Part shown: positions 34,461 through 41,486 of the stretch, one piece after another
Numbering within the stretch: position 1 is the first letter of the stretch
How the letters are laid out: each line of letters opens with the position of its first letter
NCBI GenBank assembly: GCA_900766195.1
Contig: CAAFUN010000137.1
Location: 1-41,486, forward strand
Reading direction: 5' to 3'
Source of the DNA: an uncultured Bacteroides sp.
GTDB taxonomy: Bacteria > Bacteroidota > Bacteroidia > Bacteroidales > Bacteroidaceae
Length of the DNA: 41,486 nt
The notes under the pieces: model-generated
Told to the model about the DNA's origin: nothing
Seen by the model: the letters and a program-made list of their open reading frames with translations, nothing else
Databases searched by the model: none
Translations under genes and position numbers: made by a program

Positions 34461-37361
34461 TTACAACTTATTATTTAGATAATCCAGCAGACTTTCTTCG
34501 CGTTCCAACCCAAACTTCTTGCGAAGGCGATAACGAATAGTTTCAACTCCACGAACAGAGATATTGAGCAGCGGAGCAATCTCTTTTGTCGAAAGATTCA
34601 TCTTGATGTAAGCGCACATCATACGCTCATTATTAGAAAGATCGGGATGTTTAACATGAAGACGCTTCATAAAATTGTTATGAATAAGATCAAACTGATC
34701 TTCTATACGTTTTAAAACTTCATCACTTTGAATATTGGCATCTATTTTATTATTGAGAACCAGAAGCTGCTGTTTACCTTCGCGCCCTCCTTCTCCCTTC
34801 AATGCGGATGCCACTTTTAGTATCTCTGATTTAATCTCGGTAAGCATCTCATTCTTCCGAACGAAGTTTATCATCAGATTAGCCATCTCCTGACTTTTAT
34901 GTTTAAGGTCAAACTCCAGCCTCTCCTTCTCCAATTCCATGATCTGCTTCTCCTGCCGGGACTTTTCCTCTTCATACTCTTTAGCCATATCTTTAATCTT
35001 CTTATCCTTTTCCACAACAGCTTGAAGTTTTTTACGCTTCACACGCACATCATCCCATTGATAAACATACCACATGGCAAGAAGTATCAAAATAAAATAG
35101 ACTACATAAGCTGCGACACTACGATACCAAGGCGGAAGAATACGAAATGATATTTCATCAATAGCGCTTGTTCCGTCCGGATAGAGAGCTTTTACCTCAA
35201 AAATATAATCACCTTCAGATAAGTTACTATACTCTTTGGTTCGAACAGCAGTATTATCCGACCATTCTCCATGATTCAGTCTATACTGAAAACGGATATC
35301 ATCTCCAGTCATAAAAGAAGAAAGACCGTATTCAAAACGAACGGAATTTAATGAATAGCTGATTTGAGGAACCGGCTTTTCTCCCAGGAAGTTGGCTGTA
35401 TATACCAAAGAGTCTTTTGGATAAGAGAGATACATATTCCTTATATATACAGAATGTCCGGCATCTTGGCGATCTCCCTCACCCGGCAAAGAGAACAAAG
35501 CAAAACCACCTTCATTGGGAATAACCATAAGTGAATCGGACAAAGGAATAATAACCTCATTACCTGGCACTAACTCCAATAAAGAAGATTTTATAGGGTT
35601 AATAATGGTATTGGAACCGCGTTTATAGGTACCCAAGTTGGCAATACAAATTTCATGCGAACTCAAGCTAATAAGACGATCATGATATTCGACCAACCGG
35701 GCATAAGAGGCTGAGCCATTTAATATATTATTCAATTCTGTTGAAGGCTCCATCACGTCTTTATGAATATTGTATTTATATATTCCTTTGGGAGTAGTAA
35801 AATATACCCGGTCTTCCACTTTGGACAAATAAAGTTCACGATCTGTCGGCAAACCTTCTTTCATGCCATAAGTTCGCATTGAGATTACTTTATTCAGATT
35901 CTCATTCAGCTCAATGCGAATAAAGTGATCGGGGGCACAAACCCACAAAACTCCGGCAGACTCCTGTTCAAACAATCGACAAGAATCGGTAATGCCCGCA
36001 ATCTTGCATACCACACCCCACTTCCCCGCCCTTTTCTTAAGTAGATAGAGCCCATCATATACTCCTACATACATCAGATCGGAATGTCCTTCAACTACCT
36101 GGCAGCACCAAACTCCAGTAATATCAGTCACCTTATCCATCGTTGTTCCCTTTATTAAGAACATTCCCCGATCATGCATGCAAAACAAATCATCACCCAC
36201 TCTGCATAATTTCCATACCTGACCACTAGAATGCGGAACAGCCTGTATATTCGGAAGATTTCCATTCAACTTCACTGGATATGAAGTATAATATAGGCCT
36301 CGATTGGTACCAAGAAATAAACATCCTCCTTCTACAGCGGCAGAATAACCGGTACCATAAGAATGGGGATAAGAATAAAGATTGGTAAAAGGAGTATTCA
36401 GACAAATATAATCAATTCCACTATCAAGACCTGTCCACAAATCACCCTTATCATCAAAAGCAACGGAAAGTACAGTGTTATTGCGCAACCCGTTGTTTTC
36501 ATTGAAGTATTTCACTTTCATCGTGTTGCAGTCTATCAATACTACTCCTTTATGAATGGTGCCCAATGCAATCTTATCATCTTTAGCTGCAACACAGAAG
36601 ACTTCATTGTCGCGCATAAATTCCTCTGCTCCGGTAATAAATGGTACAGCAGTCCACCCATCACAATAAAACAGACCATTATAAGCTGTTACAATAATCA
36701 CACCGTTTTTATAAGGTATTGCCCCTCTTATGCGCATGGAAGATAACTGGTCGGCTCCTCTTAAAGGTAAGAACGAATTTCCCACCAATATATAAACACC
36801 CCGATTTGTACCAATATACAGAACGCCGTTCACCATATTCGAACAATCAATCTTTGCATGCATCACTGTTAGCGTAAACTTACCATTCACGTATTTTATT
36901 ACCCGATCATCTCCTTGTATATAAAGAATATTATCATTTTCATGAAAGCCCCACACATTTCCCAAAAGACGATAAGTATCATCCAACGTATCGGACATGC
37001 AATGATACGTCAGTTCGCCATCAATTCCAGGCTCAAAATAGCCAAACTCATTGATACCTCCAACATAAATACGTTTCTGCGTGGTTGAAGCAAGTACAGA
37101 ACGAACATCAGAAGAATTATTCATTGGGAAGACTTTCCATATATTCCCGTCAAACTGCACCATTCCGTTTTTATTAGCAAAGAACACCCAATGATCATCA
37201 TAAGGAGATATATGCCAAGTCTGAGTACCTTTACCATATAAATTCTTATCAAAATTAACAATAAAATTATTCCAGCTATCAGAAGTTGCCTTAAGAAAAG
37301 ACGGAAAAAAGAGAATAAAATAAAGAAGGCATATGTAGATGCGTATCATACTATCAGACAT
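34461..37361 (-). CDS. Membrane-spanning beta-propeller / Y_Y_Y / LuxR-type regulator
   Basis: A 966-residue one-component regulator crossing the inner membrane. A signal or anchor segment (about 5-25) leads to a large periplasmic two-blade propeller sensor (about 30-640) with repeats such as GMVQFDGNIWKVFP, VYIGTNRGVYIL and LWTGLDSGIDYI, then a Y_Y_Y domain (about 685-743; YRLNHGEWSDNTAVRTKEYSNLSEGDYIFEVKA). One membrane helix (748-769) follows, then a cytoplasmic coiled coil (about 775-830) and a LuxR-type HTH (903-966; LSTKEIAPLLNISVRGVETIRYRLRKKF). Neither a histidine kinase nor a receiver domain is present, unlike hybrid two-component systems of similar architecture. The second Met (37349) may be the true start. 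It lies between the amylase and lipoprotein units; the ligand, presumably a glycan product, and its targets are unknown. Confidence 0.9.
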   Translation of the reverse strand: MSDSMIRIYICLLYFILFFPSFLKATSDSWNNFIVNFDKNLYGKGTQTWHISPYDDHWVFFANKNGMVQFDGNIWKVFPMNNSSDVRSVLASTTQKRIYVGGINEFGYFEPGIDGELTYHCMSDTLDDTYRLLGNVWGFHENDNILYIQGDDRVIKYVNGKFTLTVMHAKIDCSNMVNGVLYIGTNRGVYILVGNSFLPLRGADQLSSMRIRGAIPYKNGVIIVTAYNGLFYCDGWTAVPFITGAEEFMRDNEVFCVAAKDDKIALGTIHKGVVLIDCNTMKVKYFNENNGLRNNTVLSVAFDDKGDLWTGLDSGIDYICLNTPFTNLYSYPHSYGTGYSAAVEGGCLFLGTNRGLYYTSYPVKLNGNLPNIQAVPHSSGQVWKLCRVGDDLFCMHDRGMFLIKGTTMDKVTDITGVWCCQVVEGHSDLMYVGVYDGLYLLKKRAGKWGVVCKIAGITDSCRLFEQESAGVLWVCAPDHFIRIELNENLNKVISMRTYGMKEGLPTDRELYLSKVEDRVYFTTPKGIYKYNIHKDVMEPSTELNNILNGSASYARLVEYHDRLISLSSHEICIANLGTYKRGSNTIINPIKSSLLELVPGNEVIIPLSDSLMVIPNEGGFALFSLPGEGDRQDAGHSVYIRNMYLSYPKDSLVYTANFLGEKPVPQISYSLNSVRFEYGLSSFMTGDDIRFQYRLNHGEWSDNTAVRTKEYSNLSEGDYIFEVKALYPDGTSAIDEISFRILPPWYRSVAAYVVYFILILLAMWYVYQWDDVRVKRKKLQAVVEKDKKIKDMAKEYEEEKSRQEKQIMELEKERLEFDLKHKSQEMANLMINFVRKNEMLTEIKSEILKVASALKGEGGREGKQQLLVLNNKIDANIQSDEVLKRIEDQFDLIHNNFMKRLHVKHPDLSNNERMMCAYIKMNLSTKEIAPLLNISVRGVETIRYRLRKKFGLEREESLLDYLNNKL

Positions 37362-37399
37362 TTAGTTAACACAAAACTATCAACATTATCCGATATATG

Positions 37400-37407
37400 C
37401 AAATATA
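37400..37407 (-). promoter_or_regulatory. -7 element for the LuxR-type regulator gene
   Basis: The minus strand reads TATATTTG (exact TAnnTTTG), 38 bases before the start at 37361. A second match, TAGTTTTG at 37379-37372, is probably too close to the first start but would suit the second Met at 37349. Confidence 0.5.
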
Positions 37408-37450
37408 ATAGGATGCTTGAAACTATTTTGAAGAAATAAATATAAAAAGA

Positions 37451-37489
37451 AAGAGGGCTATCAAAAGCTCTGTTTTGACACACCCTCTT
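37451..37489 (-). terminator. Intrinsic terminator after the patatin-amylase unit
   Basis: The outer arms AAGAGGG (37451-37457) and CCCTCTT (37483-37489) and inner arms TCAAAA/TTTTGA form a stem. On the minus strand it is followed by TCTTTTTATATTTATTT. It is about 210 bases beyond the amylase stop codon. Confidence 0.7.
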
Positions 37490-37699
37490 ATAAAACCTTT
37501 ATCAATTCAACAGACGCCTCTGTTTCTAATGTACTTCCACTTATCACAAGCTAGCACATCTTATTAATCTTATATCTAATACTATGAAAAACACAACATG
37601 ATAACGATTTTAAACAAGAAAAGGTTTCTACTTTCAATACTGTTTTATCATTTGTTACATCTTTATAATAAAAATATACGATTTTTAAATAAGTTGGAA

Positions 37700-39397
37700 T
37701 TATAATTTCACTTTCAATAATTTACCACTATACCCTTCCAATGACATCTCAGTAGCCTTATAAGGCAAAAGACTAATTACCTCTTTCTTCCCTGTCAGCA
37801 AATCTATGGAAGGATATGCATCCATCTGTGGTATTTGCAGAAAGTCGAAAGCATGTGAAGGTAAGTTGATGGAAATATCTACTGAGATATGATCAAAGTT
37901 AACAACGATAAACAATAACTCATTACCTGACTTACGTAAAAACGCATACTGTTTATGTTCATTAAAGCGCCACCCGTTAACATTGGCGTACATCAAGTCA
38001 AAGAACTCTCCATCATAAATAGCCTTTTCTGTATTACAGATATTCAATATGCGTTGATAGATTTTATACAATGCATTTTGTTCTTTAGTGAGCATATTAC
38101 CGCCAAAGTAACCTTCATTCCTCCATCGTCTTACCGTATCCACACTCCAATAATCAAAAATGGTAGTACGTCCGTCTCTACCGCTAAAGCCTTCGCTATC
38201 CATTCCCAATTCACCAAACTCTTGTCCGAAGTAAACCATTACAGGATTTGTATTCATGCATGCAGCAACAATAAATCCGGGTATTGCTTTTCTGGGATTA
38301 ACAGCAAAAAAATCAGATGCAATACGTTGCTCATCGTGATTTTCCAAGAAGTTCAGCATTCGTTTTTCCAATCCTCCCAAACTTTGCCATGAACGGGTTA
38401 TGGCAGTAGCCGAATCATAACCACATATTAGTCTACGCAAAGTGTCATATAAACCAACTTTGTCATACAAGTAATCAAACTTACCTTTATAAATATAATC
38501 GGCATATCTGGATGGATTATAAATTTCACCAATAAAAAGCAATCCGGGGTATACAGCTTTAACCTGTGGAATAACCCATTCCCAAAACTCAACCGGAACC
38601 ATTTCAGCCATATCACAACGAAATCCATCTATACCTTTACTTGCCCAAAACAACAAAATATCCAACATTTTTCCCCATGTATCAGGGATAGGATTAAAGT
38701 GGCAAGTTCCTCCATTCTGATAGTCTACTCCATAATTCAGTTTTACCGTTTCATACCAATCATTAATATTGGGATATGCATCAAAACGATCGTTCCCTGT
38801 CGCTTTAGCAGGAAACTCTTTATAAGGTTTTACTGCAGTACCTTTCATATCAAATTGCCCGTGTAATTCCGATTGAGGTATATAGTAGAAGTTATTGTAA
38901 GGGCTAAAAGCATATTCAATATCATCATTGGCCCCCAATTGTACCGTGCCATCAGGTTGCGCATCCGAAAAATATTGCCTGGCCACATGATTGGGGATAA
39001 AATCCATAATAACTTTCAATTTAGCGTCATGCGTACGCTCTACTAGCTCCTCAAATTCTGTCACGCGATTGGACACATCATCAGCCAGATCGGGATCAAT
39101 GTCATAATAGTCCTTAATTGCATACGGAGAACCCGCTTTACCTTTAACAATAGCCGGATGATCAAGACGAATATTGTATTGTTGATAGTCCGTTTGAGTA
39201 GCATGTTCAATTATTCCTGTATACCAGATATGCGTCACTCCCAATTTCTTTATCTCTTCCAAAGCCTTTGGAGTAAAGTCAGACATCTTGCCGCATCCGT
39301 TCTGTTTGATATCTCCGTTATTGATACAATAATTCGTGCTGTTTCCAAACAAACGTGGAAGCACTTGATATATTATTATTTTTCTGTTGTCAGCCAT
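37700..39397 (-). CDS. Cytoplasmic GH13 alpha-amylase family enzyme
   Basis: A 565-residue GH13 glycoside hydrolase acting on alpha-glucans. It has no signal peptide (starts MADNRKIIIYQVLPRLFG), so it is intracellular. The TIM barrel shows region I DFIPNH (Asp132, Asn136, His137), region II GFRCDMAE with nucleophile Asp262, region III LLFIGEIYN with acid/base Glu291, and region IV FLENHDEQR with Asp355. The catalytic triad is complete. A C-terminal beta domain (about 470-565) ends the protein. The roughly 70-residue barrel-3 loop (domain B, about 140-215) is long. It begins 17 bases after the patatin-like gene stops and is probably co-transcribed. It likely serves glycogen or internalised maltodextrin breakdown; the exact product is not predictable. 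Confidence 0.9.
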   Translation of the reverse strand: MADNRKIIIYQVLPRLFGNSTNYCINNGDIKQNGCGKMSDFTPKALEEIKKLGVTHIWYTGIIEHATQTDYQQYNIRLDHPAIVKGKAGSPYAIKDYYDIDPDLADDVSNRVTEFEELVERTHDAKLKVIMDFIPNHVARQYFSDAQPDGTVQLGANDDIEYAFSPYNNFYYIPQSELHGQFDMKGTAVKPYKEFPAKATGNDRFDAYPNINDWYETVKLNYGVDYQNGGTCHFNPIPDTWGKMLDILLFWASKGIDGFRCDMAEMVPVEFWEWVIPQVKAVYPGLLFIGEIYNPSRYADYIYKGKFDYLYDKVGLYDTLRRLICGYDSATAITRSWQSLGGLEKRMLNFLENHDEQRIASDFFAVNPRKAIPGFIVAACMNTNPVMVYFGQEFGELGMDSEGFSGRDGRTTIFDYWSVDTVRRWRNEGYFGGNMLTKEQNALYKIYQRILNICNTEKAIYDGEFFDLMYANVNGWRFNEHKQYAFLRKSGNELLFIVVNFDHISVDISINLPSHAFDFLQIPQMDAYPSIDLLTGKKEVISLLPYKATEMSLEGYSGKLLKVKL

Positions 39398-39414
39398 AAT
39401 GTCTCAATTATCTT

Positions 39415-40245
39415 TTAGAAAATCGGTTTATCTTGTTCTACCTTCCACACCGTTCCATTTTTCATTAGGAGTTGTTCTATCAAATTAGTTGCTGTCTTAT
39501 ATCCTTGCATAAATATTTCTTCAGCTTTTTTTAATTCGGTATTACTATATCCATCCAAATTATATGGTTCTACCAATAAATCAGCCTTCTCCCGTTCAGG
39601 AAATGTATTGGCTCGGAACATAAAATTATAGGAACGCATGGCAATGCTTACAATATTCATTTTATATTTATTGGCCAATAATGGACTCACATTTACAGCC
39701 ACCACTTTATTGCAAATCCTTCGGATTGTAGATACCGGCAGGTTCATAAACAAGCCCCCATCCACATAATGAGTATTTTCTATTTTAACTGGTGCAAAAA
39801 GAATTGGCATACAGCAAGAAGCAGCGACCCGTTCGGCTATGTCTCCTTTATGGAAATGTACCAAACGCCCATGGTCCAAATCAGTGGCAGTTACTATCAA
39901 AGGTAATTGTAATTCTTCCAACTTTTGAGCTTTAATATTAGTTTTCAAAAAGTCAATAAACTCTTTCATTTCAAAAAAACCTACTTTGGGAATTACGAGC
40001 TTAGTTAAATCTTGAAATTTATGGCCTGAAAAATAATCAAGAACTTTATATGGTTCATTGCCGTCAGCGTAAAACACTCCAACCAATGCTCCGGCACTCA
40101 CTCCCGACAATATATCAGGTCTAATGTCATGTTCAAGTAAAGCCTGCATTACTCCTAAATGTGCAAATCCCTTTATAAATCCTCCGCTTAAAGCAAAACC
40201 AATTTTATATTTATTGGCAAACCAATTATTTGTCTGTACATCCAT
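39415..40245 (-). CDS. Patatin-like phospholipase family protein
   Basis: A 276-residue patatin-fold serine lipase without a signal peptide. The oxyanion loop is ALSGGFIKGFAHLGV (about 18-32), where the usual GGG(A/X)RG is SGGFIKG. The nucleophile elbow is GVSAG (Ser50) and the catalytic Asp162 lies in VDGGLFMNLP. The Ser-Asp dyad is thus complete. The start at the ATG 40245 (MDVQTNNWFA) is preferred; the open frame also reaches a GTG at 40275. Family members are cytoplasmic RssA-like lipid hydrolases. The gene leads the unit with alpha-amylase, a pairing with no obvious biochemical link. No promoter was recognised upstream. Confidence 0.9.
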   Translation of the reverse strand: MDVQTNNWFANKYKIGFALSGGFIKGFAHLGVMQALLEHDIRPDILSGVSAGALVGVFYADGNEPYKVLDYFSGHKFQDLTKLVIPKVGFFEMKEFIDFLKTNIKAQKLEELQLPLIVTATDLDHGRLVHFHKGDIAERVAASCCMPILFAPVKIENTHYVDGGLFMNLPVSTIRRICNKVVAVNVSPLLANKYKMNIVSIAMRSYNFMFRANTFPEREKADLLVEPYNLDGYSNTELKKAEEIFMQGYKTATNLIEQLLMKNGTVWKVEQDKPIF

Positions 40246-40275
40246 ATAACTTTCAATTTTATTATTCTCCGGCAC

Positions 40276-40692
40276 GAATTTAATGAATTAATTGCATGAA
40301 GAATCTACGTATATTAGAAAAATGTGCTATCAATCAAAAAGACAGGATAGATATCATTCCTCAAACTATAAATTACACCTTATTATATATAGAATGATTT
40401 ACGTCATATCTGGATTATTTTTGATCTGTCTTATTGATTTATTTATATGCTTGAGCTTCAATTTATCATAAAAATCGATATTAAATAAGACGTTTCTTCC
40501 TTTATTTTCTCAAAAAACATTATTACGGCACAAAAACACAGATAATCAAGCAATTACAGCTAACTAAAGAAGAAAACAAACAAAACATAGGATAAAATTT
40601 ACAACTGAAAAGAAAGATTATTGAACATATTTGATTTGACGTTGTTAGTATTGCATTAATTATTTTATTTTATATCAAATAAATTTTAATTT
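40276..40692. other. 417-base AT-rich divergent intergenic region
   Basis: No gene seen. It separates the minus-strand patatin gene from the plus-strand OmpA-family gene and should hold both promoters. The only structure noticed is a pair of inverted 13-base arms (40333-40345 and 40426-40438). Near-matches to the -7 box are present (TAGTATTG at 40646-40653) but without a good -33 box. Confidence 0.6.
40333..40438. repeat. 13-bp inverted repeat with 80-base spacer
   Basis: ATCAAAAAGACAG (40333-40345) and CTGTCTTATTGAT (40426-40438) are inverted copies matching at 12 of 13 positions. A smaller nested inverted pair, ATCATTC (40353-40359) and GAATGAT (40392-40398), lies inside. It could be a structured leader, a regulator site or an invertible segment; no recombinase gene is in the window. 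Confidence 0.55.
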
Positions 40693-41463
40693 ATGAAAAA
40701 GTATTTATTTTTAGCTGCATTGGGAATTGCTTCAACAACAATCTCTGCACAAAACCTTTTAATGGGTAATAAACTAACAGACAATTGGTCAATAGGTATT
40801 AACGCCGGTGGCGTAACTCCTCTCAAGCACAGCGCATTTTTCCCGAATATGCGTCCTGCATTTGGAGTTGAGGTAAATAAGCAGTTGACTCCAGTTGTTG
40901 GTTTTGGATTGGAAGGTATGTGGTCTGTAAACACCAGTACTAGTCGTACTGCTTTTGACCATTCTAATGTAAGTCTTTTAGGTAAAATCAACCTAAACAA
41001 CTTATTTGGTACTTATTTGGGAGCACCACGTTTATTTGAAGTTGAAGCTGTAGCAGGTTTCGGATGGCTTCATGCATACGTTAATGGTAAAGGTGATCAG
41101 AACGATCTTTCATCTAAATTAGGATTAAATTTTAATTTCAATTTAGGAGAATCTAAAGCATGGACTATAGCTGTAAAACCAGCATTGGTTTACAATTTGC
41201 AAGGAGACCGCCCCGATCATGGAGTTCGTTTCAATGCTAACCATGCTACAGTTGAATTGGCAGCTGGCCTGATCTACCATTTTAAAAATTCTAATGGTGC
41301 ACATTACATGACTTTAGCTAGACCTTACGACCAATTGGAAGTAGACGGTTTGAATGCTAGAATTAATGATTTACGTTCACTGCTGTCCGGAGAAATATTC
41401 TCAAAACAGCTATTATTAATTAATACTCAGCTAGTTACGAGGCTTATAAAATTTTTCGATTAG
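40693..41463 (+). pseudogene. OmpA-family barrel protein, C-terminal domain missing
   Basis: A 256-codon open frame. The first about 232 residues match the N-terminal barrel of Bacteroides OmpA-family porins: signal peptide MKKYLFLAALGIASTTISAQ, NWSIGINAGGVTPLKH, PAFGVEVNKQLTPVVGFGLEGMW, VELAAGLIYHFKNSNGAHYMTLARPYDQ. The characteristic EVDGLNARINDLRSLLSG linker follows. At about 41390 the family pattern stops and an unrelated AT-rich tail (EIFSKQLLLINTQLVTRLIKFFD) runs to a stop at 41461. Normal members are about 350-400 residues and continue into a peptidoglycan-binding OmpA domain. The break is 24 codons before the stop and close to the window edge, so an assembly join, an insertion or a recombined allele are all possible; a real short variant is least likely. 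Confidence 0.75.
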
Positions 41464-41486
41464 AAATCATAGTTTTGCAAGAAGGT

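Larger units (their letters stand above)
37362..37699. other. 338-base intergenic region
   Basis: No gene is recognised. It carries the likely promoter of the regulator gene (37400-37407) and a hairpin terminator (37451-37489) that ends the patatin-amylase unit. The remaining roughly 200 bases (37490-37699) are AT-rich without visible structure. Confidence 0.65.

Overview
The window looks like a chromosomal segment of a Bacteroides-type gut bacterium. The evidence is: Bacteroidetes -7 promoter motifs (TAnnTTTG) upstream of many genes; an ECF sigma / FecR anti-sigma locus whose neighbours carry STN and carboxypeptidase-regulatory-like domains; a giant beta-propeller/Y_Y_Y/LuxR membrane regulator; secreted glycan enzymes of the sialate O-acetylesterase and GH127 families; many short lipoproteins; a bcp-recA pair; and a carboxynorspermidine-type polyamine dehydrogenase. 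Bases 1-20 are identical to the end of the Illumina TruSeq adapter, and the last gene loses its family character just before the right edge. The window is therefore probably one whole draft contig, not a slice of a finished genome.

Left part (1-9.9 kb): a TonB-dependent receptor is followed closely by a lipoprotein version of the CbiK cobaltochelatase, which suggests tetrapyrrole or metal handling at the cell surface. Next come a terminator, the RNase P RNA gene (rnpB), a YihY/BrkB membrane protein, a minus-strand pair of riboflavin synthase and nitroreductase with a well-formed promoter, a B12-binding radical SAM protein, a pentapeptide-repeat protein and a Crp/Fnr regulator.

Middle part (10-23.4 kb): a secreted sialate O-acetylesterase-type enzyme, a membrane-anchored MutS-like ATPase and a secreted GH127 beta-L-arabinofuranosidase lie in a row, followed by a double-META lipoprotein on the other strand. 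Then come carboxynorspermidine dehydrogenase, Bcp peroxiredoxin, RecA, two small envelope proteins (DUF4738-like and DUF4890-like) and a stand-alone TrpB2-type tryptophan synthase beta chain.

Right part (23.4-41.5 kb), almost all on the minus strand: an ECF sigma factor and FecR anti-sigma factor flanked by two carboxypeptidase-regulatory-like proteins, with no TonB barrel among them; an intergenic region with four 22-bp tandem units and a 16-bp perfect stem; a Kef-type antiporter plus HIT protein; a two-gene unit of a long Ala/Tyr-rich coiled-coil lipoprotein and a beta-barrel protein behind a very AT-rich leader; a membrane-spanning LuxR-type regulator; and a two-gene unit of a patatin-like lipase and a cytoplasmic GH13 alpha-amylase. 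The window ends in a plus-strand OmpA-family barrel whose C-terminal domain is missing.

Most genes belong to recognisable families. The least explained parts are the coiled-coil lipoprotein/barrel unit, the barrel-less sigma/anti-sigma locus with the repeats upstream of it, the CbiK-like lipoprotein, and the membrane MutS. No tRNA, CRISPR array, transposase or prophage gene was seen.
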